Shown: one piece after another, positions 15,989 to 24,526 of the stretch
Layout of the letters: the number at the start of each line of letters is the position of its first letter
How positions within the stretch are numbered: position 1 is the first letter of the stretch
Assembly (NCBI GenBank): GCA_902362365.1
Contig: CABIVQ010000038.1
Location: 1-32,678 of the forward strand
Reading direction: 5' to 3'
From: Clostridiaceae bacterium
Lineage (GTDB): Bacteria; Bacillota; Clostridia; Peptostreptococcales; Peptostreptococcaceae
DNA length: 32,678 bases
Notes under the pieces: generated by a model
What the model saw: only the letters and a program-made list of their open reading frames with translations
What the model was told of the DNA's origin: nothing
The model's database searches: none
Program-made: the position numbers and the translations under genes

Positions 15989-17410
15989 TTAAAAGTTAAA
16001 GTATATAAATGGATTATAACTACCTTTTACAAGATAGGATAAAACTATAATAAATAATATCATTATTGCAAATGGATAAACATATTCTAATAATTTAGTA
16101 CCCTTAGTGTTTTCTACAATTAATTTATTTGCATATTTTGCAATAGGAGTTGAGAACACAATTCCAAGTATAAAGAATACACTGTATTCTTTTATAAACA
16201 TTAATGTATAATCACTAAAGAAGCCATTATAACTTAATCCAAACATATATGAAATATACTTACCTGCTTCATACAAATTTAAAGATCTAAATATAACCCA
16301 TCCAAGATTAACTAAAAATAATGTGTATATATGTTTGAAAATACCTATATTCTCTATTTTCTCAAAAGATATTATTTTTTCCAGTGCTATAAAAACAAAA
16401 TTTAGCAGTCCCCATACTATAAATGTCCACTCTGCACCATGCCATATACCAGTTAATAACCAAACAACTAAAAGATTTCGAATCATCTTATCTTTATTTG
16501 AAACTCTAGAACCACCAAGAGGGAAATAAACATAGTCTTTAAACCACGACCCTAAAGATATATGCCATCTTCTCCAAAATTCTGATATAGATTTTGATAT
16601 ATATGGATAGTTAAAATTTTCTTCGAATTTAAATCCAAACATTAACCCCATTCCTATAGCCATGTCTGAGTATCCACTAAAATCATAGAATATTTGCAAT
16701 GTATAAGCTATAGAGCCAATCCAAGCTAAAGATGCTGCTATTGGAGATATTTCACTCATACCAAATATTCTATCCGCGACTATTGCCATGCTATTTGATA
16801 TCAAAACTTTTTTACCTAATCCTGTTATAAACCTGCAAGTACCAACAGAAAACTTTTCCCATGTTTCTTTTCTATTTTTAATTTGCTCTGCTATAGTACT
16901 ATATTTAACTATAGGACCAGCCACAAGCTGTGGGAAAAATGATATATACAATCCTACATAGAAAGGATTTTTCTGTACAACTCCACTTTTTCTATATACA
17001 TCTATAACATATGATAATGCTTGGAATGTAAAGAATGATATCCCAATAGGTAGAACCATATTCGGAACAGTAATAGGATTATTTTGGTACTTATTAATAT
17101 TTCTAATAACAAAAGTTAAATATTTAAATATAAAAAGCATCCCCAAATTGTATATACAACTTATAAGTAAAAAGAATTTAGCTAAGCTTTTTTTATCTCT
17201 AATAATATCTATAATTAAGGCTAGAAAATAGTTTACTACTATTGATAATATCATCAATAATACAAATTTCGGTTCCCCCCAAGCATAAAATATTAAACTT
17301 AATATTAATAAAATTCCGTTCTTTAAAGGATTAGAGAAAAATAATCCATAGTATAATATTAATGCGACTGGTAAAAAATAAAATAAAAATGCTACGCTTG
17401 AAAATATCAT
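15989..17410 (-). CDS. MBOAT O-acyltransferase (AlgI/DltB-like)
   Basis: A 473-aa polytopic membrane acyltransferase that moves acyl groups, usually acetyl, across or onto extracellular polymers. About ten to twelve hydrophobic segments surround the MBOAT core: DFSGYSDMAIG, then EFWRRWHISLGSWFKDYVY with the conserved His, and TGIWHGAEWTF with the second catalytic-site His. The length and the PLGGSR motif match the AlgI/PatA branch. It overlaps the upstream small membrane-protein gene by one base and precedes the DHHW gene, the standard pairing of acyltransferase plus SGNH/AlgX partner. The polymer modified is unknown. Confidence 0.92.
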   Translation of the reverse strand: MIFSSVAFLFYFLPVALILYYGLFFSNPLKNGILLILSLIFYAWGEPKFVLLMILSIVVNYFLALIIDIIRDKKSLAKFFLLISCIYNLGMLFIFKYLTFVIRNINKYQNNPITVPNMVLPIGISFFTFQALSYVIDVYRKSGVVQKNPFYVGLYISFFPQLVAGPIVKYSTIAEQIKNRKETWEKFSVGTCRFITGLGKKVLISNSMAIVADRIFGMSEISPIAASLAWIGSIAYTLQIFYDFSGYSDMAIGMGLMFGFKFEENFNYPYISKSISEFWRRWHISLGSWFKDYVYFPLGGSRVSNKDKMIRNLLVVWLLTGIWHGAEWTFIVWGLLNFVFIALEKIISFEKIENIGIFKHIYTLFLVNLGWVIFRSLNLYEAGKYISYMFGLSYNGFFSDYTLMFIKEYSVFFILGIVFSTPIAKYANKLIVENTKGTKLLEYVYPFAIMILFIIVLSYLVKGSYNPFIYFNF

Positions 17411-18036
17411 TACTCTACCTCATTTTCTTTTTTTATATTGTCAGTAATATCTTCTATATACCTTTTCTTACATATTGCTATATACCAAATAATTACTATA
17501 AAAGTCACAAATACCAATACTCTTAAAATAATTATTATAGTATTTATTACTTGTCCTTCATTATCACTAATTATCTCTTTTACATCAGTCGAATTTGCTA
17601 ATCTAACTTTTACACTTTCTTTTGCTTCATACTCATAAATCCAAGATTCTACTAACTGTACTTCTATATTGCTAGACCATCTATCATCTACGTTTGACTC
17701 TATATTTATTAAGCCTGACTTTGCATCCGAATCTATTGTAAGAACTCCATCTTTATTAATTTTTACCCCCCTTACTTCTGGGATAATTTTAAAATCCACT
17801 TTCGAATTTAACTTTTCTAAGTAAAGATTTTCATATTTTAATTTATACTTAGCAATAGTTTCTCCAACAACTGGTATCTGAACTGACCGTTCTCCAATAA
17901 TCTCAATCTTACTTTTAGAATTTATTTTATTTAATATTTCTGAATTATTATTTTCAGCATGTATTTTAATATAATTTCCAAAGAAAAATAATAAAGATAG
18001 TGCTATTATGATGTATTTTTTTAATGTTTTGTTCAC
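17410..18036 (-). CDS. membrane-anchored protein with an Ig-like region, O-acetylation cluster
   Basis: I do not recognise a named family. The 208-aa protein has an N-terminal signal peptide or anchor (about 8-27), an extracellular region with the beta-rich pattern of bacterial Ig-like domains (VRGVKINKDGVLTIDSDA, near 95-112), and a C-terminal membrane helix (about 168-188) followed by a charged cytoplasmic tail. It starts at GTG 18036 behind an AAAGGAA site. Its stop overlaps the MBOAT start by one base, so it is probably an accessory subunit of the acetylation machinery, which is inference from position. Confidence 0.65.
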   Translation of the reverse strand: MNKTLKKYIIIALSLLFFFGNYIKIHAENNNSEILNKINSKSKIEIIGERSVQIPVVGETIAKYKLKYENLYLEKLNSKVDFKIIPEVRGVKINKDGVLTIDSDAKSGLINIESNVDDRWSSNIEVQLVESWIYEYEAKESVKVRLANSTDVKEIISDNEGQVINTIIIILRVLVFVTFIVIIWYIAICKKRYIEDITDNIKKENEVE

Positions 18037-18075
18037 TTTAATATTTCCTTTCTACCGTCTTACTCTTATAAAAAG

Positions 18076-18411
18076 CTATATATAATCCATTTCATTAAAT
18101 TCAAGACTACGTTTTATATTATTAGTTTGTATTTCAAGATCAGTAAGTTGCTTAGCTCTATCTGTATTAAAATAATTATTCCATGAGTATACAGTTAAAA
18201 TAAATTCTTTATTTTTTACTAATTCCTTATAATTTTCAACTCTGTATAGCTTTATACATTTACTTTTATTATCCATATTTTTACTTGTGTTTACATAATC
18301 AATTTCTTTACCTTCTACACATTTCAAATAACAATAATCATTTACTTGTATTGTTATTTTTTCAGGTAAAGAATTTTGATCTAATGCTCGTATAGCTACA
18401 TACTCATAGTT
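18076..18411 (-). pseudogene. 3' fragment of an unrecognised gene, cut at its 5' end
   Basis: The minus-strand frame runs from just after a TAG (18412-18414) to its stop at 18076. It begins NYEYVAIRALDQNSLPEKI and ends RSLEFNEMDYI, about 111 codons. The only internal start candidates (TTG 18327, later ATG) lack a ribosome site, while the frame is clearly coding upstream of them. The gene therefore appears truncated at the junction near 18411, where a plus-strand repeat protein begins. It points toward the O-acetylation cluster and ends 40 bp before it, so it may once have been part of it. No family identified. Confidence 0.5.
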
Positions 18412-18422
18412 CTAATCCTTCT

Positions 18423-18758
18423 ATGTCACCTAGTGGTGGGCAATCTCCTAATCCTTTTACATCACCTGGTGGTGGGCAATCTCCTGCTCCTTTTACATTA
18501 CCTGGTGGTGGGCAATCTCCTACTCCTTTTATATCACCTGGTGGTGGGCAATTTACTATAAATAACTGTAGAAGGATGGCAATAGTTAGGATAGAAATGA
18601 GGAGAGGTTTTAATCCTTCTAATTTCTTTATGATAGTAGATAAAGCTGATAGAAGGAGTATTCAAGGATTTAGAATAGCTTGCGAATCTGGTAGAATTAG
18701 ATTTATACCAATGGCTGTAGAATATAGAAATATAAATTTCATAGAATGCGCATTTTAG
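18423..18758 (+). CDS. Pro/Gly repeat protein of unknown function, probably missing its 5' end
   Basis: The frame starts with three 12-residue repeats of the type SPGGGQSPxPFT plus a partial fourth. A compact domain of about 65 residues follows, beginning TINNCRRMAIVRIEMRRGF and ending NINFIECAF. The first ATG is 18423, but no ribosome site precedes it, and the repeat-like frame continues upstream as SSNPSM to about 18411 before turning into unrelated sequence. I think the true N-terminus has been lost and what remains may not be expressed. A terminator follows the stop. Such Gly/Pro repeats are common in surface or spore-coat proteins, but nothing here proves that role. Confidence 0.5.
   Translation: MSPSGGQSPNPFTSPGGGQSPAPFTLPGGGQSPTPFISPGGGQFTINNCRRMAIVRIEMRRGFNPSNFFMIVDKADRRSIQGFRIACESGRIRFIPMAVEYRNINFIECAF
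18429..18551 (+). repeat. 36-nt tandem repeats coding for a Pro-Gly-Gly-Gln motif
   Basis: Three full units (18429-18464, 18465-18500, 18501-18536) and a 15-nt partial unit (18537-18551). Units differ by a few substitutions, for example AGT or GGT in the second codon and Asn, Ala or Thr in the eighth. A degenerate half unit may precede them from 18411. Confidence 0.85.
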
Positions 18759-18772
18759 ATTAAATCTAAAAA

Positions 18773-18826
18773 GATGTTATCTTAAGTAATATATCTATGT
18801 ACTACTTAAGATAATGTCTCTTTATT
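18773..18826 (+). terminator. terminator after the repeat-protein gene
   Basis: A 16-bp stem with G-U pairs (18773-18788 with 18803-18818) is followed by a T-rich stretch on the plus strand. Confidence 0.75.
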
Positions 18827-18951
18827 TATTCTTGCTAATTATTGATATATTTATAGAATGTGACTTTCAGCTCCTTATTATCGTATTTAAAATTTGCTAG
18901 AAAGTCTAACGAATTATATTTATGAATGGTTTAAGATTTATATGATAATAA

Positions 18952-19021
18952 AAAAATACCTTCTATATTTGAAAAAGTAGAACATAGATGTTCTTCATCT
19001 TATCGAATATAAAAGGTATTT
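18952..19021 (-). terminator. terminator of the ABC-F gene
   Basis: A long imperfect hairpin has outer arms near 18954-18972 and 19003-19021 and a small inner stem (AGAACA with TGTTCT). On the minus strand it ends in a run of T. It lies about 35 bp after the ABC-F stop. Confidence 0.7.
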
Positions 19022-19054
19022 CAAAACCTTTATTATTAAGTTTTAATTTATCAA

Positions 19055-20680
19055 TTATGCGTTAACAGCATACATTTCTTTTAATTTACTTTGGATCTCC
19101 TTATTTTCAAGATACTCTTCTAAAGTAGTCTTTCTATCCATTATTCCACCAGGAGTTATCTCTATTATTCTGTTAGCAAGAGTTTGTATCATCTCATGGT
19201 CATGAGAGTTGAATATTAAAACTCCAGGGAATTTTTCAAGTCCTTTATTTACAGAAGTTATAGATTCAAGGTCTAAGTGATTAGTTGGGTCATCTAATAC
19301 TAAAACGTTAGAGTTAGATAACATTAACTTAGATAACATACATCTAACTTTTTCTCCTCCAGATAAAACTTGAGCTTCTTTTAAAGCTTCTTCTCCAGAG
19401 AATAACATTCTACCTAAGAATCCTCTTATGAAACTTTCACTCTTTTCTTCAGAGTATTGTCTTAACCAATCAACTAAAGAGTAGCTTACTCCATCGAAAT
19501 ATTGGTTATGATTTTTAGGAAGATATGCTTGAGATGTAGTTACTCCCCATTTGAAAGTACCACTATCAGCAGTATCTTCTCCCATTATTATATTAAATAA
19601 TGTAGTTACAGCTATTTCATCACCCATGAAGGCAACTTTATCATCTCTATCTAATCTGAATGACACGTTATCTAAAACTTTAACACCATCTATAGTTTTA
19701 GTTAATCCTTCAACTTCTAATACTTCATTTCCTATTTCTCTTTCAGGAGTGAATCCAACGTATGGATATCTTCTTCTTGATGGTTGTATCTCTTCTATTT
19801 CTATTTTATCTAATTGTTTCTTTCTAGCTGTTGCTTGTTTTGCTTTAGAAGCATTTGAGCTAAATCTAGCGATGAACTCTTTTAATTGAGCTATTTTTTC
19901 TTCAGCTTTTTTATTTTGATCTTTAGCAAGTTGTAATGCTAATTGGCTTGACTCATACCAAAAGTCATAGTTACCCACGTACATTTGTATCTTACCAAAG
20001 TCAACGTCAACTATATTCGTACATATTTGGTTAAGGAAGTGTCTATCATGTGATACAACTATAACGATAGAATCTTCTAAATCCATTATGAAGTTATTTA
20101 ACCAGTTTATTGATTGGAAGTCTAAGTGGTTAGTAGGTTCGTCCATTACTAGTATTTCAGGTTTACCAAATAATGCTTGTGCAAGTAATACTTTAACCTT
20201 TTCTCCACCAGTTAATTCCTTCATTTGCTTATAGTGTAAGCTCTTGTCTATTCCTAGACCCATTAATAATCTTTCCGCATTTGTTTCTGCATCCCATCCG
20301 TCAAGTTCAGCAAACTCTCCTTCAAGTTCTGCAGCTTTTATACCATCTTCTTCAGAGAAGTCTTCTTTCATGTATAATGCATCTTTTTCTTGCATTATAG
20401 AGTACAGTCTTTCATGTCCCATTATAACAACATTTAAAACTGTATCTTCTTCATATTTGAAGTGGTCCTGTCTAAGTACTGACATTCTTTCTTTTTCAGT
20501 TATTGAAACACTTCCTGTGTTTGGCTCTATATCTCCAGCTAATATTTTAAGGAAAGTTGATTTTCCTGCACCATTAGCACCTATTATCCCGTAGCAATTT
20601 CCTTTAGTGAACTTTAAGTTAACATCTTTGAATAACTCTTTATCACCAAATCTAAGTCCTACATTAGTAACTTGTAACAT
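19055..20680 (-). CDS. ABC-F family ATPase (YkpA/YbiT-like)
   Basis: This soluble protein has two ABC domains and no membrane part; ABC-F proteins act on the ribosome. I start it at the ATG at 20680 (MLQVTNVGLRFG, 541 aa) because AAAGGAA lies 10-11 nt upstream; a longer 568-codon frame adds an unlikely N-terminus. Domain 1 is complete: GANGAGKST (34-42), LTGGEKVK, MDEPTNHLD. Domain 2 has LSGGEKVR, but Walker A reads MGDEIAVTT with no Lys, and Walker B reads LDDPTNHLD with Asp for the catalytic Glu. A charged linker joins them. It probably tunes translation or rescues stalled ribosomes; I see no evidence for drug resistance. Confidence 0.9.
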   Translation of the reverse strand: MLQVTNVGLRFGDKELFKDVNLKFTKGNCYGIIGANGAGKSTFLKILAGDIEPNTGSVSITEKERMSVLRQDHFKYEEDTVLNVVIMGHERLYSIMQEKDALYMKEDFSEEDGIKAAELEGEFAELDGWDAETNAERLLMGLGIDKSLHYKQMKELTGGEKVKVLLAQALFGKPEILVMDEPTNHLDFQSINWLNNFIMDLEDSIVIVVSHDRHFLNQICTNIVDVDFGKIQMYVGNYDFWYESSQLALQLAKDQNKKAEEKIAQLKEFIARFSSNASKAKQATARKKQLDKIEIEEIQPSRRRYPYVGFTPEREIGNEVLEVEGLTKTIDGVKVLDNVSFRLDRDDKVAFMGDEIAVTTLFNIIMGEDTADSGTFKWGVTTSQAYLPKNHNQYFDGVSYSLVDWLRQYSEEKSESFIRGFLGRMLFSGEEALKEAQVLSGGEKVRCMLSKLMLSNSNVLVLDDPTNHLDLESITSVNKGLEKFPGVLIFNSHDHEMIQTLANRIIEITPGGIMDRKTTLEEYLENKEIQSKLKEMYAVNA

Positions 20681-20732
20681 TCGCTTAATTCCTTTCTTGT
20701 CTATATTTTCTTTATAATACACAACATTATTT

Positions 20733-20761
20733 ATAATATAATAAATATTAGTTTTAGTCAA
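20733..20761 (-). promoter_or_regulatory. sigma-A promoter of the ABC-F gene
   Basis: The minus strand carries TTGACT (20761-20756), a 17-nt spacer and TATTAT (20738-20733), about 50 bp before the preferred ATG. This supports the shorter start, because the longer frame would begin within the promoter. Confidence 0.6.
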
Positions 20762-20852
20762 CTAAATCGAACCTATGTTTTAACATTATTTTATATTTTT
20801 ATCCCAATATTATATAAGTGATTTTATAAAATAATAAGTTTATATTTGCATA

Positions 20853-21373
20853 CTATATCTTCATTAATGTGAACTTTATTGTAAGACCACCAATATTATT
20901 ATTTTCAGCCCAAATCTTACCACCATGGCCTTCAATTGCACTCTTGCATATTGATAAACCAAGTCCGGCAACTTTTCTACTTTTATCTGATGTGTAGAGA
21001 GCTTCAAAAATTTTATCTATTTCTTCTTTATTAACTCCTTTTCCACTATCGCTTATAGAAACTAAAATATTTTCATCTAAATCTTCAAAATTAACTATAA
21101 TTTCTTTTTTAACTGAATCCATATTTTTTATACTATTACCTATTATATTACCAAATACTCTTCTAATCTTTGACAAATCTATGTCAATAAAATCTTCATC
21201 ACAATCAGATTCTATACAAAAGTCTATATTTAGTTGATTTAATTCATCTTCATATTCTTCATTAATTAAGTTGACTAGTTTTTTAATTCTTATTTTTTCT
21301 TTTTGTTACTACTTTCTAAGTTATAACTTAAATAATCATCAAATTCATCAATTAATTCCTTAATATCTTGTGA
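20853..21373 (-). pseudogene. sensor histidine kinase, 3' remnant with a frameshift
   Basis: The 3' part of a two-component histidine kinase. The HATPase_c domain is recognisable: N box GNIIGNSIKNM, G1 box VSISDSGKGV, F box IDKIFEALYT, G2 box GLGLSICKS, then GGKIWAENN. Upstream, the frame with LVNLINEEYEDEL is joined to EFDDYLSYNLES only after a frameshift in an A-rich run near 21291-21305. The sensor, HAMP and phospho-acceptor His parts are gone: the frame stops at 21374-21376, where it abuts the remains of the Pip-like gene. The piece at 20853-21176 alone would be an ATPase domain without its kinase partner, so no function is expected. Confidence 0.8.
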
Positions 21374-22281
21374 TTAAGTTTACTCCTGTTTTTTATTGGC
21401 TTACTCCATTTTTTAATTCAGAAGTCCCATTATGAAGTGAATTTACTCCAAGAGTATATTTATCTAATCCATCTTTTAAAGTTCCAGTACCATCATTTAC
21501 AGCTTCTATAGCTTCAACTAATGTGTTTAAATCTCCAGTCATTTCTGATGCATCTACATCTACACTAATTGCCATATTCATACCATTTATAGATATTGCA
21601 TCCATTTCAAAGTCTGTAACATCTGCTGTTAATGTATAATTTGCATCAGTACCTGGTAGCTTTATATAATTTATTGATTTAGTGGACCCAACATTTACTA
21701 TAGTAGCATCTTCAGACACTACATTTTTGCACTTATCTCCATTTATTTTTGCACTTATCTCCATTTAATGTTAAAGCTATTTGCAAAGCATAATTATCAT
21801 AAAATATTGAGTTGATATTTTTATTTTGAGTAATATCTAATTTTATTTCTAATTCACCACTTTTACCAGCTAATTCCTCTGAAGTTATTAGTTTCCCATT
21901 AAGATAGTACTTTAAGCTTATATTCCAAGGAAGTTCACCAGATTCTAGTTCACCTTGATAGTAAAACTTCCCATCTACATTTGAAGATTTAGCATTCAAT
22001 ACTCCATTTATATAGTTTAATTTATCATCAGTTGAAAGATTTAATACATTTGAGTAGTTTCCATAGTCTACTATGTCTTTATTTGAATCAAATCCGTTAA
22101 CTATATAAATATTGTTAATCTTACCATCTTAATTTAATTTAGCATATACAACTTCTTCTTTAAGAGTATTTCCATCTGCAAATACTGGTAAAATATTACT
22201 CATTAAAACTGATGTTGTAATAACAAATGCTGTAGCCTTCTTTTTATTATTATACTTACTATTTTTCATGTGCGAATTCAT
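21374..22281 (-). pseudogene. Pip/YhgE-like exported heptad-repeat protein, decayed
   Basis: This is an MMPL-associated exported protein with a signal peptide (ATAFVITTSVLMSNILPVFA). It starts at ATG 22281, overlapping the MMPL stop as ATGA. Lesions are a TAA at 22129-22131 after VVYAKLN, a frameshift made by a 22-bp tandem duplication (21723-21766), and a TAA at 21393-21395 after ELKNGVSQ. The Leu-x-x-Gly heptad region typical of the family begins at NDGTGTLKDGLDKY, but the rest, including the expected C-terminal membrane part, is missing. After about 21372 the sequence turns into the histidine kinase remnant, so a deletion fused the two genes. Confidence 0.75.
21723..21766. repeat. exact 22-bp tandem duplication inside a pseudogene
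   Basis: Copies 21723-21744 and 21745-21766 are identical. Because 22 is not a multiple of three, the duplication shifts the reading frame of the Pip-like gene; removing one copy joins NGDKCKN on either side into one frame. Confidence 0.95.
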
Positions 22282-24353
22282 AGTGAACTTACCCCCTTAT
22301 AAAATTCTGATTTATATGTCGTCTTTTCAATCACTTTATCAAACATAACTAATATTGTTGGTAAAAAGAATAATACTGAAATTGCTGAAATTACAGTTCC
22401 TCTACCAAGTAATGTTCCAAGTTGAACAATAACTGTATTAGTTGATATATTACCTAAAGCAAAACCTGATATTGAAAGAATACTTGCTGATGTTAATATA
22501 CTTCCTGTAGCATGACTTATAGTGTCTTTTATTGAAGTATGCTTATCATAGTGCTTTCTATTATTTAAATACTCATTAGCAAATAATATTGCATAATCAA
22601 CTGTTGCACCTAGTTGCACTGCACTTATAACCATATATCCTATATATGCTATCTCTGAATTTGCAAAATATGAAACTGATAAATTTATCCATATTGCCGA
22701 TTCAATTGCAATTAAAAGTAATAATGGTACTGATAATGATTTGTAAGTAATAAGTATCACTATACCTATTGCAATAATTGCAGCTATAGTTGTTACCTTA
22801 TTATCATTGATTACAGTTTCTTTTATATCATAAGCACTTGCACTACCACCCGCTAAATAGCAGTCTTCTCCAAAATATTTTTCACCTAAGCTTCTTATAT
22901 CCTCTACTACTTTGAATGCCTCTTTACTTTCCTCTTCTGAATTAAGTGTTATTATCATTCTGCTATAATCCTCACTTACTAAAGCAGATAATTGATCTTC
23001 TGGAACAAAACCTCTTGGTATTTCATTGCCTACCGTCATAGAATAATACATTATACTTGATACACCATCAATATTAGAAACTTCCTCACCAAATTCTTTT
23101 TCTAGAGATGTCTTATCTCTTGGTAGTAAAAAGACTAATGCATTAGATTTTCCAAATATGTTATTAGTTTTTATTGTATCTCTACCTATTTCAGTTTCTT
23201 CTCCACTTGCTATTGATGATGCTCCATAAGTAAAATTGCTTTTACCTTGAGCTATGTAGCAAGGAGCTACAATAAGTATTATTAAAGCCACTACTATTGG
23301 CCCAATCTTCATAGATAAATTTCCTAAGTTTTCAAAAGAAGTCATAAATGATCTATGCTGAGTTTTATCAATTATTTTATAAGTATAAATTGTTAAAACA
23401 GGTAACAATAATAATACAGATAAAAGACTAAACATTATACCTTTTGCAAGTACAATTCCAAGGTCTGGACCTATCTTAAATCTCATTAATGTAAGTGCTA
23501 AGAAACCAAGTACTGTCGTTGCTCCACTTGCCAATATAGATGAAAATGATCTGGTCATAGCATTTAACATAGCTTCTTTTACATCCATACCTTCATTTCT
23601 AAAATCTGCAAATCTGTGAAGTAAAAATACTGCATAATCTATAGATACAGCTAACTGTAAAATAGAAGCTGTAGCTTCTGTTATAAAAGAAATCTCTCCT
23701 AAAAATACATTAGTTCCTCTATTTATTAAAATAGAAATTCCAACTGTAAATAAGAATAAAAATGGCTCAAACCATTAGCTAGTACTTATCATAAGAATAA
23801 CTATTATTATAGGAATTAAGAATGCCATAATCTTAGAAATTTCTTCATTTGTTGAAGACTGAGCAAATGAAAGAGTTGCTGCGTCTCCAGATACAATACC
23901 ATCTTCTCCTACAAGCTCCTTTAACTGAGCAATTGTGGCAATTAACCCTTCCCCATCATTAACAACAACTTCTATTAATGCATTTCTATCTTTATATGAA
24001 GTTTCTAGAATGCTTTTATCTATCATGTCTAACGGTTGTTCTACGTTAACATAATCATCCATCCAAGTTACTTCTTCTACTCCATCTACTTGTGATATAA
24101 GCTTTTTATATTCTAAAGCCTTTGCTACACTGACGCCTTCTAGCATTATCCTTAAATTTGGTGGACTTTTATCAAATTGATCCTCCATAATATTAATTGA
24201 TATTGTAGATTTAGAATCTTCTGGTAAATACTCTACCATATCAAAATTAACCTTAACCATTTGCATTGCAAATATACTAAATAGTGTCAGTAAGAAAAAA
24301 ACTATAAGTACTGTAAACTTATGTTTTAATATTTGATCTGATAATTTTTTCAT
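22278..24353 (-). pseudogene. MMPL/RND-family exporter interrupted by a single TAA
   Basis: A full-length (about 691 codons) RND-type membrane exporter of the MMPL family has two repeats of one helix plus an extracellular domain plus five or six helices. It starts at ATG 24353 (MKKLSDQILKHKF) behind AGGGGG; a start 13 codons upstream lacks this spacing. The frame is intact except for a TAA at 23775-23777 in the second transmembrane helix of the first half, within ILMISTS-stop-WFEPFLFLF. Family features such as SIDYAVFLLHRF and GATVDYAILFANEY persist on both sides, so the loss is recent, or an error. Downstream Pip-like and kinase genes are more decayed. Function would have been proton-driven export of lipids or drugs. 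Confidence 0.85.
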
Positions 24354-24444
24354 TTTACACCCCCTGTTATATTTCACCGTTGATAAAATCAATTATATTA
24401 ATAAAAAATTAATAGGCTATGTATAAATTATTAAAAATTATTAA

Positions 24445-24499
24445 AAATAAAAAATTCTGTATGATTTATATGTACATAGACATATTCATACAGAATTTT
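24445..24499 (-). terminator. terminator of the molybdenum-hydroxylase accessory genes
   Basis: A perfect 14-bp stem (24451-24464 with 24486-24499) has an inner ATATGT/ACATAT stem. A T-rich tail follows on the minus strand, about 28 bp after the MoeA-like gene. Confidence 0.85.
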
Positions 24500-24526
24500 C
24501 ATTAGAATAATATATTTTTACTATGT

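Noticed and set aside
18076..18327. Complete 83-aa gene starting at TTG 18327
   Set aside because: The coding frame clearly extends upstream of that TTG, and no ribosome site precedes it; it is better read as a truncated gene.
20681..20761. Longer N-terminus of the ABC-F protein starting at 20761
   Set aside because: That extension would overlap the promoter TTGACT-17-TATTAT and lacks a ribosome site; the internal ATG at 20680 has one.
20853..21176. Stand-alone small ATPase protein
   Set aside because: It is only the HATPase_c part of a histidine kinase; the frame continues upstream without a start and then across a frameshift.
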